Origin: Eleginops maclovinus
Taxonomy: Eukaryota > Chordata > Actinopteri > Perciformes > Eleginopidae
DNA: 64,000 nt
Direction: 5' to 3'
Assembly (NCBI RefSeq): GCF_036324505.1
Contig: NC_086352.1
Coordinates: 13,878,001-13,942,000 of the forward strand
The translations under genes and the position numbers were made by a program. This document shows positions 1-10,370 of the stretch, piece after piece. Numbering within the stretch: the stretch's first letter is position 1; each line of letters begins with the position of its first letter. The notes under the pieces are model-generated. The model was not told the DNA's origin, did not search any database, and worked only from the letters and a program-made list of their open reading frames with translations.

Positions 1-1082
1 ATGGCCACATCAGCCACTGTTGCTATCATAAACAGCTCTCTGGACGGTACCAGAGAAAGAGAGACACAGGGGGAGGGAGCGAGGTAGGGTGAGTGTGTAG
101 TGGTGGTTGTGGTGGTGGGGGGGCCTGTGCTGACGCTGCAGTTTTCTTGTGTTTCTGGCAGTGAAGAGAAAGAAAAGATGTCTGGAAATAGAGAGAACAT
201 GTTTTAAAATGATATGGGGTGTGGGGTGTTATAGAGTGAGTTGGCCTATAGAAAATTAGATAAGAGGAGTGGAGGGAAAGGGAAGGGAGTGAGGCGAGAA
301 GAATGAGAAGGGAGGAGAAGAAGAGAAATAAAGGGAGAGGGAGAGCCCGCGTGTCTACATGCCTCTAATCTGTTGATGGTTGAGGGGAAGCAGACAATAA
401 GCCATTATCTCTCTGAGACTTAGCTTTAGCTGCAGCAGTATATGGCACTGCAAACTGCTGGAGCCAAAACAGCTTACAGCACAGTAACACACCCAGGATG
501 CTCCGGCACCCAGACAGGAACAGGATGGCACATCAGGACAAAGTTTAAAGGAAGAAAAAAACATATTAACCGGTCGTAATAACAACAACATTAAGATCTG
601 ATATGAGGCTGTGCGGTCAAAGCCCATCAGCATAAAGTTTTGAGGAAGTTTCTGCTGCCAATGCCTTCTCTTTCATTCATCAGGATTATGTAACCTCCAT
701 GGTAGCAAAACATGCTACATGAGCTGTCAAACACTGCTATTGTTAGCACCAAAAACTTTCAGTGTTGACTAAGTCTAAAACAATCTATCCATAAATGGAC
801 TTAAAGAAACTTGTTAGCATAGCAACATCAGGGCTATAGACCACCTGTTACCAGCCCATAATGCAACAGTCTCTGTAAGACCCGGTGAATGCACTAGTAT
901 TCTTTCCCTTTAAAAGATATATGATTTTGTGAAAACAAAATTGTGTAGTCCTCAAATGAAATAAAAGTGACACCTTTTTAAACTTAATTTTCAGAAAATA
1001 AACAATGTTGTGCTCAGGGCAAAATGATTGTAAAACTAAATTACTTTTTATCATCAGCATAAGGAAACATTCAGTATGCAAA
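1..1082. other. Gene-free stretch, left edge of window
   Basis: No supported gene. The first 350 bases are purine-rich on the plus strand (GGGAG and GAGA runs, with an 8-G run near 114-122); the rest is ordinary AT-rich unique sequence. The window happens to open with ATG followed by a short frame that stops within about 25 codons; there is no evidence that it is coding. Confidence 0.5.
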
Positions 1083-1145
1083 GCACGGCAAGTTTATTTG
1101 TATAGCACCAATTCAAAGTGCTTTACAAAGTAAAATACAAAAATA
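1083..1145. repeat. Fragment of a common teleost dispersed repeat
   Basis: The stretch starting GGCAAGTTTATTTGTATAGC and continuing through 'aattcaaagtgctttacaaag' matches, from memory, the conserved start of a short dispersed repeat found throughout teleost genomes. Only the first ~60 bases survive. A longer, more diverged member of what looks like the same family lies at 43030-43260. The superfamily is not decided from the sequence. Confidence 0.5.
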
Positions 1146-2518
1146 CTAGAATATATCTTTCTTGAAATGCTCTTTAATTGGCATTCACATCACAGTTGCC
1201 CCTATATCTCTGCTTCTGTCAACCAGGATTAACATTTAATGGTTAATTAATCACAATCAAGCAAAGACTAACACGTCAAGCTTTTTTAAAGAACAAGGTC
1301 AATGTTGAATGTAAAAACCCAAAGTGAAATGAAGCATGAGACATGCAAGAATCAGTACCTATCGAATGGGGCCTCTGGCATCAACGTCTGGCTCTTTGTA
1401 TGACCTTCGTTGTCTTCCACCAACTTCCCATGACTTAGACGCCGCCAGAAAATATAGCATTTCCTCTATAACTCTTTCTCCGTAATGCATTTTGCAAAAC
1501 AAATTAGCAGTACAGTAAGTGGGATTCCTAAGAGACGATGTTGATCAATTACAATGTGCAAATTTGAAGAAAGAGGCAGTCAGGAGTGCTGCTACACAGA
1601 ATGCGACTGGGCACAAACCCACAAAGAGGTGCAGACTGGATATAGACGCACTGTGTAGTTCCTGTGTTCCAGTAAAAAACAACAGTTAAAAATAGCATCG
1701 AGATGGAAAAACTAATACTGTTTTTCCGTTGCTCTCGCACATTAGGCTTTTATGTACTTAATGTTGTGCATCAATAGCTGTAGAGCTTACAGTTTCCCCT
1801 GTTTTCCAATTAATATTTAATTATGAACCCGATGCACCTCCATATGCAGTTAAGATATAAAAGTGAATGGCTTCCAATGATTGTTATGTTTCTGCTGTTT
1901 CTCAATAAAATTATTGAACATAAATGCCTCTTTAGACATCTGTGGAGACCTTTTAGATAAAAAAAAAAAAAAAAAAATCTCGTTTGGCATTGGTTCAATC
2001 CTTTCATTCCTGATATTACATCCTGGTTGATTCAGGTATGGATGTTCGTACTCCCAAGGCTTGTTTCCTGATTTTTCTATTTCCTCCTCAACCAAGTGAG
2101 AAACACTGAATCAAGTTCATTTCCAGGCTATTGGTTTTGTTACTGGGTGGTATTAACTAAAGTAGCTTTTTAAAAACACCATCATATCCAGTTTGTGATA
2201 TAGTCCTTCTGTAAGTCTGACTGCAGGTGTCATGGACGGCCCAATTGAAATTCAGAGGATGAATCCAACATCATAAAGAAGGCATTACACTGCACAGGTG
2301 TTCTTGACATTTTGTCAAGATGCACTTCACTCTGCCATGAACAAAAAGGATGATTAAACATATACAGTAAATGTACAAATAGACACGAAAAATCACTTTC
2401 TAATAATCTCTTTCAGGCTGTCTTGCTGGCACTAGAAACAGGAGGGAGGCCAGATTTGACACCAATGCCGTTAAAAAGCTGACGTCACTGCACTGACTAA
2501 GACACAGAACAGAGAGAG
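1146..2518. other. Gene-free AT-rich stretch
   Basis: Unique AT-rich sequence with no supported gene. The one notable feature is a run of about 19 A at 1959-1977, which could be the tail of an unrecognised retroelement but has no recognisable body beside it. Confidence 0.4.
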
Positions 2519-2531
2519 GTGTCACATAGCA

Positions 2532-2840
2532 AGCCTGCTCCTCTCCTTCCTCTCCTCTCCTTCCTCTCCTCTTCTCTCCTGTCCTCTCTTCACACTACTA
2601 GTCTTGAATCTCTCTTCTCTTTCATACCCTATCATCTCCTCTCCTCTCTTCCCCATCCTTTCCTACTATCTTTCCTCTTTTTCCTCTCGATTCCATATCT
2701 TCTCTCCTCTCATCCTATCCTTTCCCCCTCCCTTTTCCATCCTGTCCTCTCCTGTTCCTTTCCCTCCTCTTTTTCCTCTCCCTCCTCTCCCTTTCCCTCC
2801 TCTTGCCTCCACTTCCTCCCTTCCCTCTCCTCCCCTAATT
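2532..2840. repeat. Long polypyrimidine tract (C/T-rich, about 310 bp)
   Basis: The plus strand is almost all C and T (TCCTC, CTCCT, CCCTT words) with isolated purines, so the minus strand is a polypurine tract. The overlapping frames are low-complexity S/P/L/F-rich on plus and G/E/K/R-rich on minus, as expected from composition and not from coding. Tracts with this strand asymmetry can form intramolecular triplex (H-DNA) when mirror-symmetric; that is general knowledge, not shown here. Confidence 0.8.
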
Positions 2841-2969
2841 TTGATTTTAGCAGGCATTTTGTTGCACCCTGTAGCCTGCTGGTGTGACGCTGTTTAGGGG
2901 CATGAAGAGCTTTCTAAATGATGGCTAAATTTAACTAAATGACTTCCTCCACTCATATCTGATATAATG

Positions 2970-3215
2970 TTCTCCCATGCTCCTCTCCCCTCTCTGGATC
3001 TCTCTCTCACTGCCTCATCCTTTTTGAGCTGTTGTCCTTTTTCGTCCTCCTTCCTCTCCCTCCCTCTCTCTCTCTGTCCTGAAGTGTGGTTTGCTATTTC
3101 TCAATCTCCCTCCTTCCTCGCTCGCATTCCCATTTACCTTTTTCATCTCACTTTGTCTCCTGCTGCAACCACTCCCTCCCCATCCTCTCGCTTCCTGTCC
3201 GCTAATCGTTTTGTT
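2970..3215. repeat. Second pyrimidine-rich tract
   Basis: C/T-rich plus strand with a short (TC)n core near 3060-3077, separated from the first tract by about 130 bases of mixed sequence. Low-complexity DNA; frames through it are not believed to be genes. Confidence 0.6.
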
Positions 3216-4454
3216 TTGTCTACTTTATACTTGTGTCATACTTTTGAATCGGTTTCTCTTTCTGAAGTCTGAATAACATAACTAGAGAAATGTCCTTTTA
3301 AACATTAGATAATCTGCTGGCAGTTGTCCGTCGGTCTGATTGATCCACTTCCTCCCTGTTTTTTCTGCAATAATGTGCCTTTGACTGTAAGCTGGGACTA
3401 ATTAGAGGATAGATCTTTACCTGAGAATTAAGGTCAGAAAATTGGAAAAAGGATAATTGCTTGTAGGTCAGAAGTCAATGGTGGCTTAGCCAGCCAACCA
3501 GCCTCCTTTATGGTACTCTATCCATCCATTCACTAACGAGCGCTCTACAGCACAGCCTAATTACCTCATTTATATGTATAAAGTATATCACTCATTACAT
3601 TACCGTGTATATCGTGTTGCCATACAATTATGACAAAATCTAATGTTAAATTGAAGCTGTAATTTATGTTACCTAATCTGCTGTATCCAATTACCATATT
3701 TATGAGTTTGTAAATGAATATATCGATAATTTCACAAATGATATATTTAACACCACACGTTAATACAATGATACATCAAACTTTAATTTAGTTAAATATA
3801 TCATTATTTTATGGACCCTATAAACCACCGGATTAAAGTATAAATTATTCTATTGAACACATATTCCATATTATATTTTGTTATAATGTAATATAATAAG
3901 GTGTTGCCCATCCTAACCCCAGTGGAAAACACACACATTAGAAACACATCAAGCTTTTCAAGTGAGAGCCCACCAGGAGTAGCTGGCTAACAACATAACA
4001 CCACTGCATCAGCGTTACTGAAACACGTTATTTAACCCGTTGATTCTGCAGCTTATAGCCCGTCATGCTTCCAGTTTTTATCGGTCAGGGTTTGCAAGTC
4101 TATCATATTGTGTTTAATGATGTTAAAACTGTGAAATAAACGAAAAGGTATAATTCATGTCAAGCATTTTACAATATAAATTAAAAAAACACTGTGAAAT
4201 AATAATACCCATAGGTTGACTTTAAAATAGCTTAAATGTTTCACTATTTGAACCAAAGAAGCATCTTCAATTTGAGTTGATTTTCTCTCGATTCTTGACC
4301 AAGATCGTTTTTGTTTATATGGTGGATAAGGCAAAAAAACTCGACACAGATGTGCTGCTTGTAGGGTTTCCTGACTCCTGGCTGTTGTTGGAATTTTCTA
4401 CGAAGGAAACGAAGATGTCTATTTACCAAAAGTGGATAAGGTAGATTAAGTGTT
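3216..4454. other. Gene-free AT-rich stretch
   Basis: No supported gene. The interval 3580-3900 is strongly AT-rich (TATAT, ATATTA words). Nothing else recognised. Confidence 0.4.
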
Positions 4455-4690
4455 TTTGTGAAGAGAGTATCGATACCACTCTTTTACCAGTACACTACAT
4501 AAATATGAAGCTGGAGATAGGGGATGATTAGCTATCTTAATTTAGCATAAGGACTGGAAGGACAATAAGACAACTAGCCTAACAAAAATCTGCTTATAAT
4601 CACTTATACATTTCAATAATTAACGTGGTATAGTTTGTTTTTGTCAAACATACATTAACAGTTAGGGTTCTACACAAATATATAAAATAC
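4455..4690. repeat. Dispersed teleost repeat, copy A
   Basis: Diverged copy of a short dispersed repeat. Landmarks in order are 'gagagtatcgataccactc', 'aaatatgaagctggaga', 'atttagcataaggactgga' and 'aataattaacgtggta'. The same landmarks occur in the same order, with substitutions, at 20965-21180, so the window itself contains two members. From memory this family (core like TTAGC..AGCATAAAGACTGG) is widespread in teleosts. No coding capacity; class not determined. Confidence 0.55.
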
Positions 4691-4757
4691 TTTCATTTTG
4701 AGTTGCCTCCATTTTTCTGACACCAAGGACATTTCAAGCACATCTTTGTGCTGGTGA

Positions 4758-5105
4758 AAAATAGATAGATAGATAGAATAGATAGAATCGGAGGATGAAA
4801 CCCTCTTTATTTGTCACATGCATGCACACAGCAGAGCACACACAGTGAAATTAGTCCTCTGCATTTAACCCATCCTAGTACTAGGAGCAGTGGGCAGCTA
4901 TCGTGCAGCGCCCGGGGAGCAATGGGGAGGGGGGATTGGAGGTGTCCGGTGCCTTGCTCAAGGGCACCACAGCAGGGCCTAGGAGGTGAACTGGGACCTC
5001 TCCAAGTAGCAGTCCACTTTCCATATTTCAAGTCTGTTCGGGGACTTGAACCGGCGACCCTACGATTCCCAGTCCAAGCCCCTACTGACTGAGCCACTGC
5101 TGGAC
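4758..5105 (-). mobile_element. tRNA-derived SINE (minus strand)
   Basis: On the minus strand the head carries RNA polymerase III-type boxes: an A box TGGCTCAGTCAG (5085-5096; 11 of 12 to consensus) and a B box GGTTCAAGTCC (5042-5052; 10 of 11), spaced as in tRNA genes. A body follows with the conserved motif 'tgcccttgagcaaggcac', then a tail 'gtgacaaataaagagg' ending in a TCTA microsatellite (gatagata on plus, 4765-4790). This head-body-tail order is typical of tRNA-derived SINEs. The frames of about 95 codons across it on both strands are incidental. No clear target-site duplication was found. The exact Repbase family is not named. Confidence 0.75.
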
Positions 5106-8100
5106 AAAAAAAAAGTGTTTCTGGTTCTGACGTTCAGAACAGAGCTAACAGATCTCACTGTCAACCCTGCTCTGCTTTCTCATATTTGAAAAAGACAAGT
5201 GAACATTATAATTCTATTAAATAAATGGAAACCGCAGAGATGCTGCATATCTTACTTGTGTACAACACAGGTTGATTTGTGCATCAATTACATACACTAA
5301 GCCACGCTGCCTCAAAAGGGAATCAATCTGCAAACTCCGGCTCAGCAGGCTATTTTCTATTTCCACAGTCTGCTCTGTCAACATGACTGATATGTTAATC
5401 AGAGTATTATTTATGGTTGAATGTGGAAATCATTGATTAATGCAGCAGCTAGAATGTCATGCAAAGTGTGTCATCTGCGGTCTTGTTTTATGGAAACACT
5501 GCATAAAAAGTTAGGTTAAGCCATATTTGATACCATTAGAAACCGCTATTTGTGATGACTGATTAGTCATCTTGCTTGCCAACTGAAAATTATATATTTG
5601 TAATTTGTGTTAATTACATGGTACAGCAACATATTGTCTTCATGGTACAATCCTGTAATTTGCTTTAAGAAAAAAATGTGAAATCATTCCTATAATAATC
5701 ATAGAGACTCCTAAGATTGAATTCTTTCTGCAAAGGAAAGAAACCAGGTCAGCACAGAGCAGCTTGGTGGCCTGTAACCTGCAGGCTTTTGTTCTTTCCT
5801 TTTAGCCCGAATAACCCTAACCATAATTCACATTTAAAGAAAAGAATACACAAAAAAATAGCAAGATCCGAGTGAGAATATTCAATCAAAACGCAATTAT
5901 TATTATTTTTACTATCCTGGACCCCTAAACCAGAGGAGCTAAAAATGACCGTCTCACACACTCAGTCCACTTTAAGCCTATCCTAACAATATGAAATTAT
6001 ATTGAACAATGTATTACTATCAGAGCTTGTATGGCATTTTCCTTACAATTATTATAACTAATTACTGTTTACAAGCTTTCTTTGTTAAATGTCTCAGGAG
6101 ACCACCCTTTCAAGTTTTTACATCATATTTACATCATTTATTTTAGTCATTATTGTTAGCATGAAAGAACATCACTTGGATATAATGAAAGTAAATTAAG
6201 TCTGTCAAAGCTGCATTTTATTTATCTGGTTTTTGTATACATTTTTCTACAGGGACCTTCCGTATCAAGGTTAATAGCAACAGACATTATTTGACATGAA
6301 TACAACATTGCTGTTTTTGATAAAGAAGATTCCTCACATTTAGCGTTGCGGTCATTTCTTACATCATTCTTAATTTATGCTGCTGTAATTCAGAACAGTT
6401 GTGTTATAAATATATCCTCTCTGATGAGGTCGAGGTTGAGAGCCATCACCGGGAGACATGACAGGTGCGTCCATATGGCGTACGTGTCTGCAAGTGCCTC
6501 ACTGTTAATCCTTTATGAGCATACATCCATATGAATGTAAAGTAAAACATACCAGAAGTGACATGAGTCAGATAGTCTGCTTACTGCAACGCTGGCAGAA
6601 AAAAAAGCGTTGACTCTGCTCTTTCATCCACATCTTATTTCTTTCTTCCACTCCAGCGAGATATTATAACATGACAGGAGTCAAAGACCTCTGGCCGGTT
6701 GCACCATTACTCAGAGTGCAACTGTCAATGTTCATATCCAGTATTTTCTCTTCCTCTCATTCCTTTCTCTTTAATCTTCTGAGCAGCGATGATCTAATTG
6801 AGATTGACCTCTGTTACCACCAGCATACCATGTTGCTTCTCCATGAAGATTAGCGTGCAGTATATCCAAACACCATCGACATGAAAACACACGCACCACT
6901 AGATATCCTACCTCTCGGGGCCTAGCTGTGAGCTGTAAAATCACTGCATCCATATCACAAATGTCATAATCAAGAAATGGCCACCAGTGCGTGATTAAAA
7001 ACAATTACACACACACTAGGTTTATACAGTGTTTGGTACCTAGGCCGACATTGATCTTGTCTTATCTGCTAAGCATTTTGGGCAGAGAGCGCTTGTGAAT
7101 TTTTCAACATATCAGTCTCCTTTGTTCATTTTCTCACTGATGGCAGCAGAGATAGTTGGCTTCCTGTTTTGGTTTTGTTGCAGGCTGTAACAATAAGCGT
7201 CCTCCTTTTGTAATTGATTTGTCTAGCGAGAATAGAAGAATAATTGTTCATGCCAGTCCTTTTTTACAAATAAGTGCTAACCAGTCAGATGTATTGTGGC
7301 TTGCTAAGGTAATGTATTACCTAATTAATGATTTACCTAAACATTTTCCAATGCAGTCTATCTTAGTGAATACTGGCAGTATTTTTTGCTGTAATGACTC
7401 ACAGCCACTGCAGGGAAATACAGAACAAGAAGGATATAAAAAACATTATACACTTATTTATTTTTCCGTGTGTGATTGACATTCTGCATACCTCATAGCT
7501 GTCAATCCTGGATTTGTCATGCCCAGTGAACACCAGCCGATCAGCACTATGGTTTGACCAAAAGGATAGCTTCACCCCTCTACATCCTGGACCTCACATA
7601 TCTTTATGATTGCACACAAGACACACCGGTGATGGCTTTTATTTTGATAAACTGAAAGGTTCAGTATGCTCGTATTTTACTATGTTGCACAAGATGCCAA
7701 CCAAACTCTTCTGAATGAAAGTTTGGATACAATAAGATGTTCTTGATTTGCAAAGAGGCATAACAGCAGAGGGGATGTACCTGGCCGCGGCCCTGTGTGT
7801 GTTGTATAGAGGGGCAGTGTGTCTCCTGTCAAAGGGCATTATCTGAAAGCACGATGCTGAGGTTGTGAGTTGAGTCCCTCGTTATCTTACTTTCTTCCTT
7901 TACCATCCTCTACTCATAGAGCTGCTGGAGGATTGAGCACTGCTCCTCCCTTGACTTCAAGGGTGATCACCCCTCCAGTTAGTCCCTGAAAGCTTGCTGT
8001 ATTAAGCCATAAACAAAAGGTGAGGAAGGTCTCTATATGGAAGATGTAAAAGATGCAGAGGATGAAAGGGGCTTTATCCAGGAGCCTCTATTGAAGTACA

Positions 8101-8200
8101 GTAAGTTCCCATGCTGGCTGCTTTTTTGTAGATTGTTTGTATTTTATTGTTGAAGAAGTGGAAAATGCATTTCTTCAGGAGCCTATGGTATCCTAAAGTA
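5106..8200. other. Gene-free stretch between SINE and Tc1 element
   Basis: No supported gene over about 3.1 kb of unique sequence. The part 7150-7420 has balanced composition, no repeats and several homeodomain-type TAAT/ATTA cores; it resembles a conserved non-coding element by texture only. An open frame of about 107 codons across it matches nothing I recognise. Confidence 0.35.
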
Positions 8201-8599
8201 CAGTGGTATGCAAAAGTTTGGGCACCCCTCTGAGATTTCATGACAATTTGCTTTTCCTTTATAATAGAAGATCACAGCAACAACATTTGTTTTCCTACAA
8301 AGATGTAGACGTTTTAGTGTTTTCCAGACCAAAATTCTTAGGGTAGCATTACATAGTTTTATTATAATAAAATAAAATGCAAAAAATGGGATGTGCAAAA
8401 GTTTGGGCACCCTTATAAATAGCATTCATTTCAACACCTGTACGGATTTATAGCTGACAGGTTGCTGCACAAAATTGCTTTGATTAGCTCATTAGACCTT
8501 CAATTACAAAGACAGGTGGAACCAATCATGAAAAAGGCTATTTAACATAGGTAATAGCTGGCTGTGCCTGGCCTAGGTTCTTTCTTAGGGAGTGGCAAG

Positions 8600-9622
8600 A
8601 TGGGGACCTCAAAACAACTCTCCACTGACCTGAAAGCTAAGATAATCCAACATTATAAATTAGGAGAAGGGTACAAAAAATTATCTGACAGGTTTAAACT
8701 GTCTGTCTCCACAGTCAGAAACGTAGTTGTGAAATGGAAGGCCACAGGAACAGTCCGTGTGAAGGAAAGATGTGGTAGGCCGACAAAAATAGGGGAAAGG
8801 CACAGGCGAAGGATGGTGAAAATGGTCACAGAGAAGCCACAGACCACCTCCAGAGAACTACAACAACATCTGGCTGCTGATGGTGTAGTTGTTCACCGTT
8901 CCACAATCCAGCGTACTTTGCACCAGGAAGAGCTCATTGGAAGGGTGATGTGCAAAAAGCCTTTCCTGAGTGTTAATCACAAGAAGAGTCGCATGAGGTA
9001 TGCAAAAGCACATCTGGACAAGCCAGAAGCATTTTGGAACAAAATACTGTGGTCAGATGAGACCAAGATTGAGTTATTTGGTCATAACATGAACAGGTAT
9101 GCATGGCGAAAAAAACACACTGCATTCAATGAAAAGAACTTGTTGCCCACTGTAAAATTTGGTGGAGGATCTATCATGTTATGGGGCTGTGTGGCTAGCA
9201 CAGGTACTGGAAAACTTGTTAAAGTTGAGGGCCACATGAATTCCTTACAGTACCAGGAGATTCTTGACAAGAATGTTCTAGAGTCAGTCACAAAGTTGAA
9301 GCTACGCCGGGGTTGGATTTTTCAGCAGGACAATGATCCTAAGCACCGATCAAAATCCACCAAGGAATTCATGCAGAAGCACAGGTACAATGTTCTGGAA
9401 TGGCCATCCCAGTCCCCAGACCTTAACATCATTGAAAATGTATGGATTTATTTGAAGAAGGCTGTCCATGCACGGAGGCCAAGAAACCTGACTGAACTGG
9501 AGACGTTTTGTGTGGAAGAATGGGCCAAAATACCACCTGCCAGGCTTAAGGGACTTGTCTGTGGCTACAGGAGGCGTCTACAGGCCGTTATTGCAGCAAA
9601 AGGAGGCAATACTAAATATTAA
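8600..9622 (+). CDS. Tc1 transposase, intact, 340 aa
   Basis: DDE/D transposase that would bind the terminal repeats, excise the element and insert it at TA sites. I start at the ATG at 8600 (protein MGTSKQL..), which has A at -3 and G at +4 and gives 340 aa, the usual Tc1 length; a GTG-initiated reading from 8564 adds 12 unlikely residues. Residues 1-57 form the first helix-turn-helix, GRPTK (59-63) is the linker motif of the GRPR type, and about 64-115 form the second HTH (paired-like DNA-binding region). A basic stretch around 119-133 may help nuclear entry. The catalytic triad is D153 (WSDETK), D244 (QQDNDPKH) and E279 (SPDLNIIENVW), 34 residues apart, hence DD34E. The glycine-rich box GGGSIMLWG is at 188-196. 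No stop or frameshift is present. A CCAAT (8522-8526) and TATTTAA (8539-8545) lie upstream; their use as a promoter is inference. Confidence 0.95.
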   Translation: MGTSKQLSTDLKAKIIQHYKLGEGYKKLSDRFKLSVSTVRNVVVKWKATGTVRVKERCGRPTKIGERHRRRMVKMVTEKPQTTSRELQQHLAADGVVVHRSTIQRTLHQEELIGRVMCKKPFLSVNHKKSRMRYAKAHLDKPEAFWNKILWSDETKIELFGHNMNRYAWRKKHTAFNEKNLLPTVKFGGGSIMLWGCVASTGTGKLVKVEGHMNSLQYQEILDKNVLESVTKLKLRRGWIFQQDNDPKHRSKSTKEFMQKHRYNVLEWPSQSPDLNIIENVWIYLKKAVHARRPRNLTELETFCVEEWAKIPPARLKGLVCGYRRRLQAVIAAKGGNTKY

Positions 9623-9704
9623 TGGAATTATTTCTTAGGGGTGCCCAAATTTATGCACATGCCTATTTTTGTTTGAATGCACATAAACATGTTTCTGTTT
9701 GACC

Positions 9705-9710
9705 AATAAA
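9705..9710 (+). promoter_or_regulatory. Polyadenylation signal of the Tc1 transposase gene
   Basis: AATAAA located 83 bases after the transposase stop codon and inside the element, between the inner and outer right repeats. The position fits a 3' end signal for the transposase transcript; use is inferred. Confidence 0.5.
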
Positions 9711-9852
9711 AGTTATTTCACTACTGAGATGTTTCTGTTACCATAAGGTATAACATATGTTAAAATGAAGTTGCTGCTTCAAAAGCTCAGCAAGTGACAA
9801 ACTGATGCAGTGGTTTTCCTAAGGGGTGCCCAAACTTTTGCATACCACTGTA

Positions 9853-10265
9853 TAATTCTGATCAATAAAAAGTTGTGACTTCCATCTCAATTCACATTTA
9901 TCTCAAATTTTAAACATGTTCTGTGAAGTTATACACAGTAGCTCTTCCAATGACCTCGCTGTTACAGCTACATGTTTCCCAACCAGGATGCTATATGTGG
10001 ATGTGGTGTGATAGTTATGCAGCTGACATGTTCTGTCATGGTTATCTTGCCATCCTACATTCCCCAGGGCCCACGCATGACAGCCCCAGTAATGGTTACT
10101 CAAATGTACAGCACCATATCTTCAGGATTAAGGGTACATCTCATAGGGTTTGTAATTGATGGCGATATCAAAGTAACGCTAGATACCTTGGATGTTAAAC
10201 AGTGGGCATTCAATAGGGAGATAGTATCTGTCTTGTGTTGTCCCCAAGTGACAAGGTCATATATT
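9853..10265. other. Gene-free stretch
   Basis: Unique sequence with no supported gene between the Tc1 element and the CTCTT array. The open frames here are short or run into the array. Confidence 0.4.
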
Positions 10266-10266
10266 T

Positions 10267-10370
10267 TTCTCTTCTCTTCTCTGCTCTTCTCTTCTCTTCT
10301 CTTCTCTTCTCTTCTCTTCTCTTCTCTTCTCTTCTCTTCTCTTCTCTTCTCTTCTCTTCTCTTCTCTTCT
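10267..10370. repeat. (CTCTT)n pentanucleotide microsatellite, about 20 units
   Basis: About 104 bases of tandem CTCTT/TCTTC, perfect apart from one TG interruption near 10282. It produces a spurious serine/leucine/phenylalanine-rich frame. All-pyrimidine on plus, all-purine on minus. Confidence 0.95.

Larger units (their letters stand above)
8199..9852 (+). mobile_element. Complete Tc1-family DNA transposon (IR/DR type) with TA target sites
   Basis: The element runs 8201-9850 (1650 bp). Its outer 29-bp terminal inverted repeats (8201-8229 and 9822-9850, beginning CAGTGGTATGCAAAAG) are identical to each other. A related inner repeat lies at 8391-8413 on the left and 9637-9660 on the right, giving the same ~190-bp outer-to-inner spacing on both sides. 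This is the IR/DR architecture known from Sleeping Beauty-like fish elements. TA dinucleotides flank both ends (8199-8200, 9851-9852), as expected for Tc1/mariner insertion. The interior carries one intact transposase gene and an AATAAA at 9705-9710. Identical termini and an undamaged ORF suggest recent insertion or recent activity. Confidence 0.96.

Noticed and set aside
1..75. ATG at the first base followed by a short frame
   Set aside because: Stops within about 25 codons; no supporting features.
4811..5097. Overlapping frames of about 95 codons on both strands
   Set aside because: They lie inside the tRNA-derived SINE, whose Pol III boxes explain the sequence.
7156..7479. 107-codon frame considered as an exon
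   Set aside because: No recognisable domain and no convincing splice sites; the texture is closer to a conserved non-coding block.
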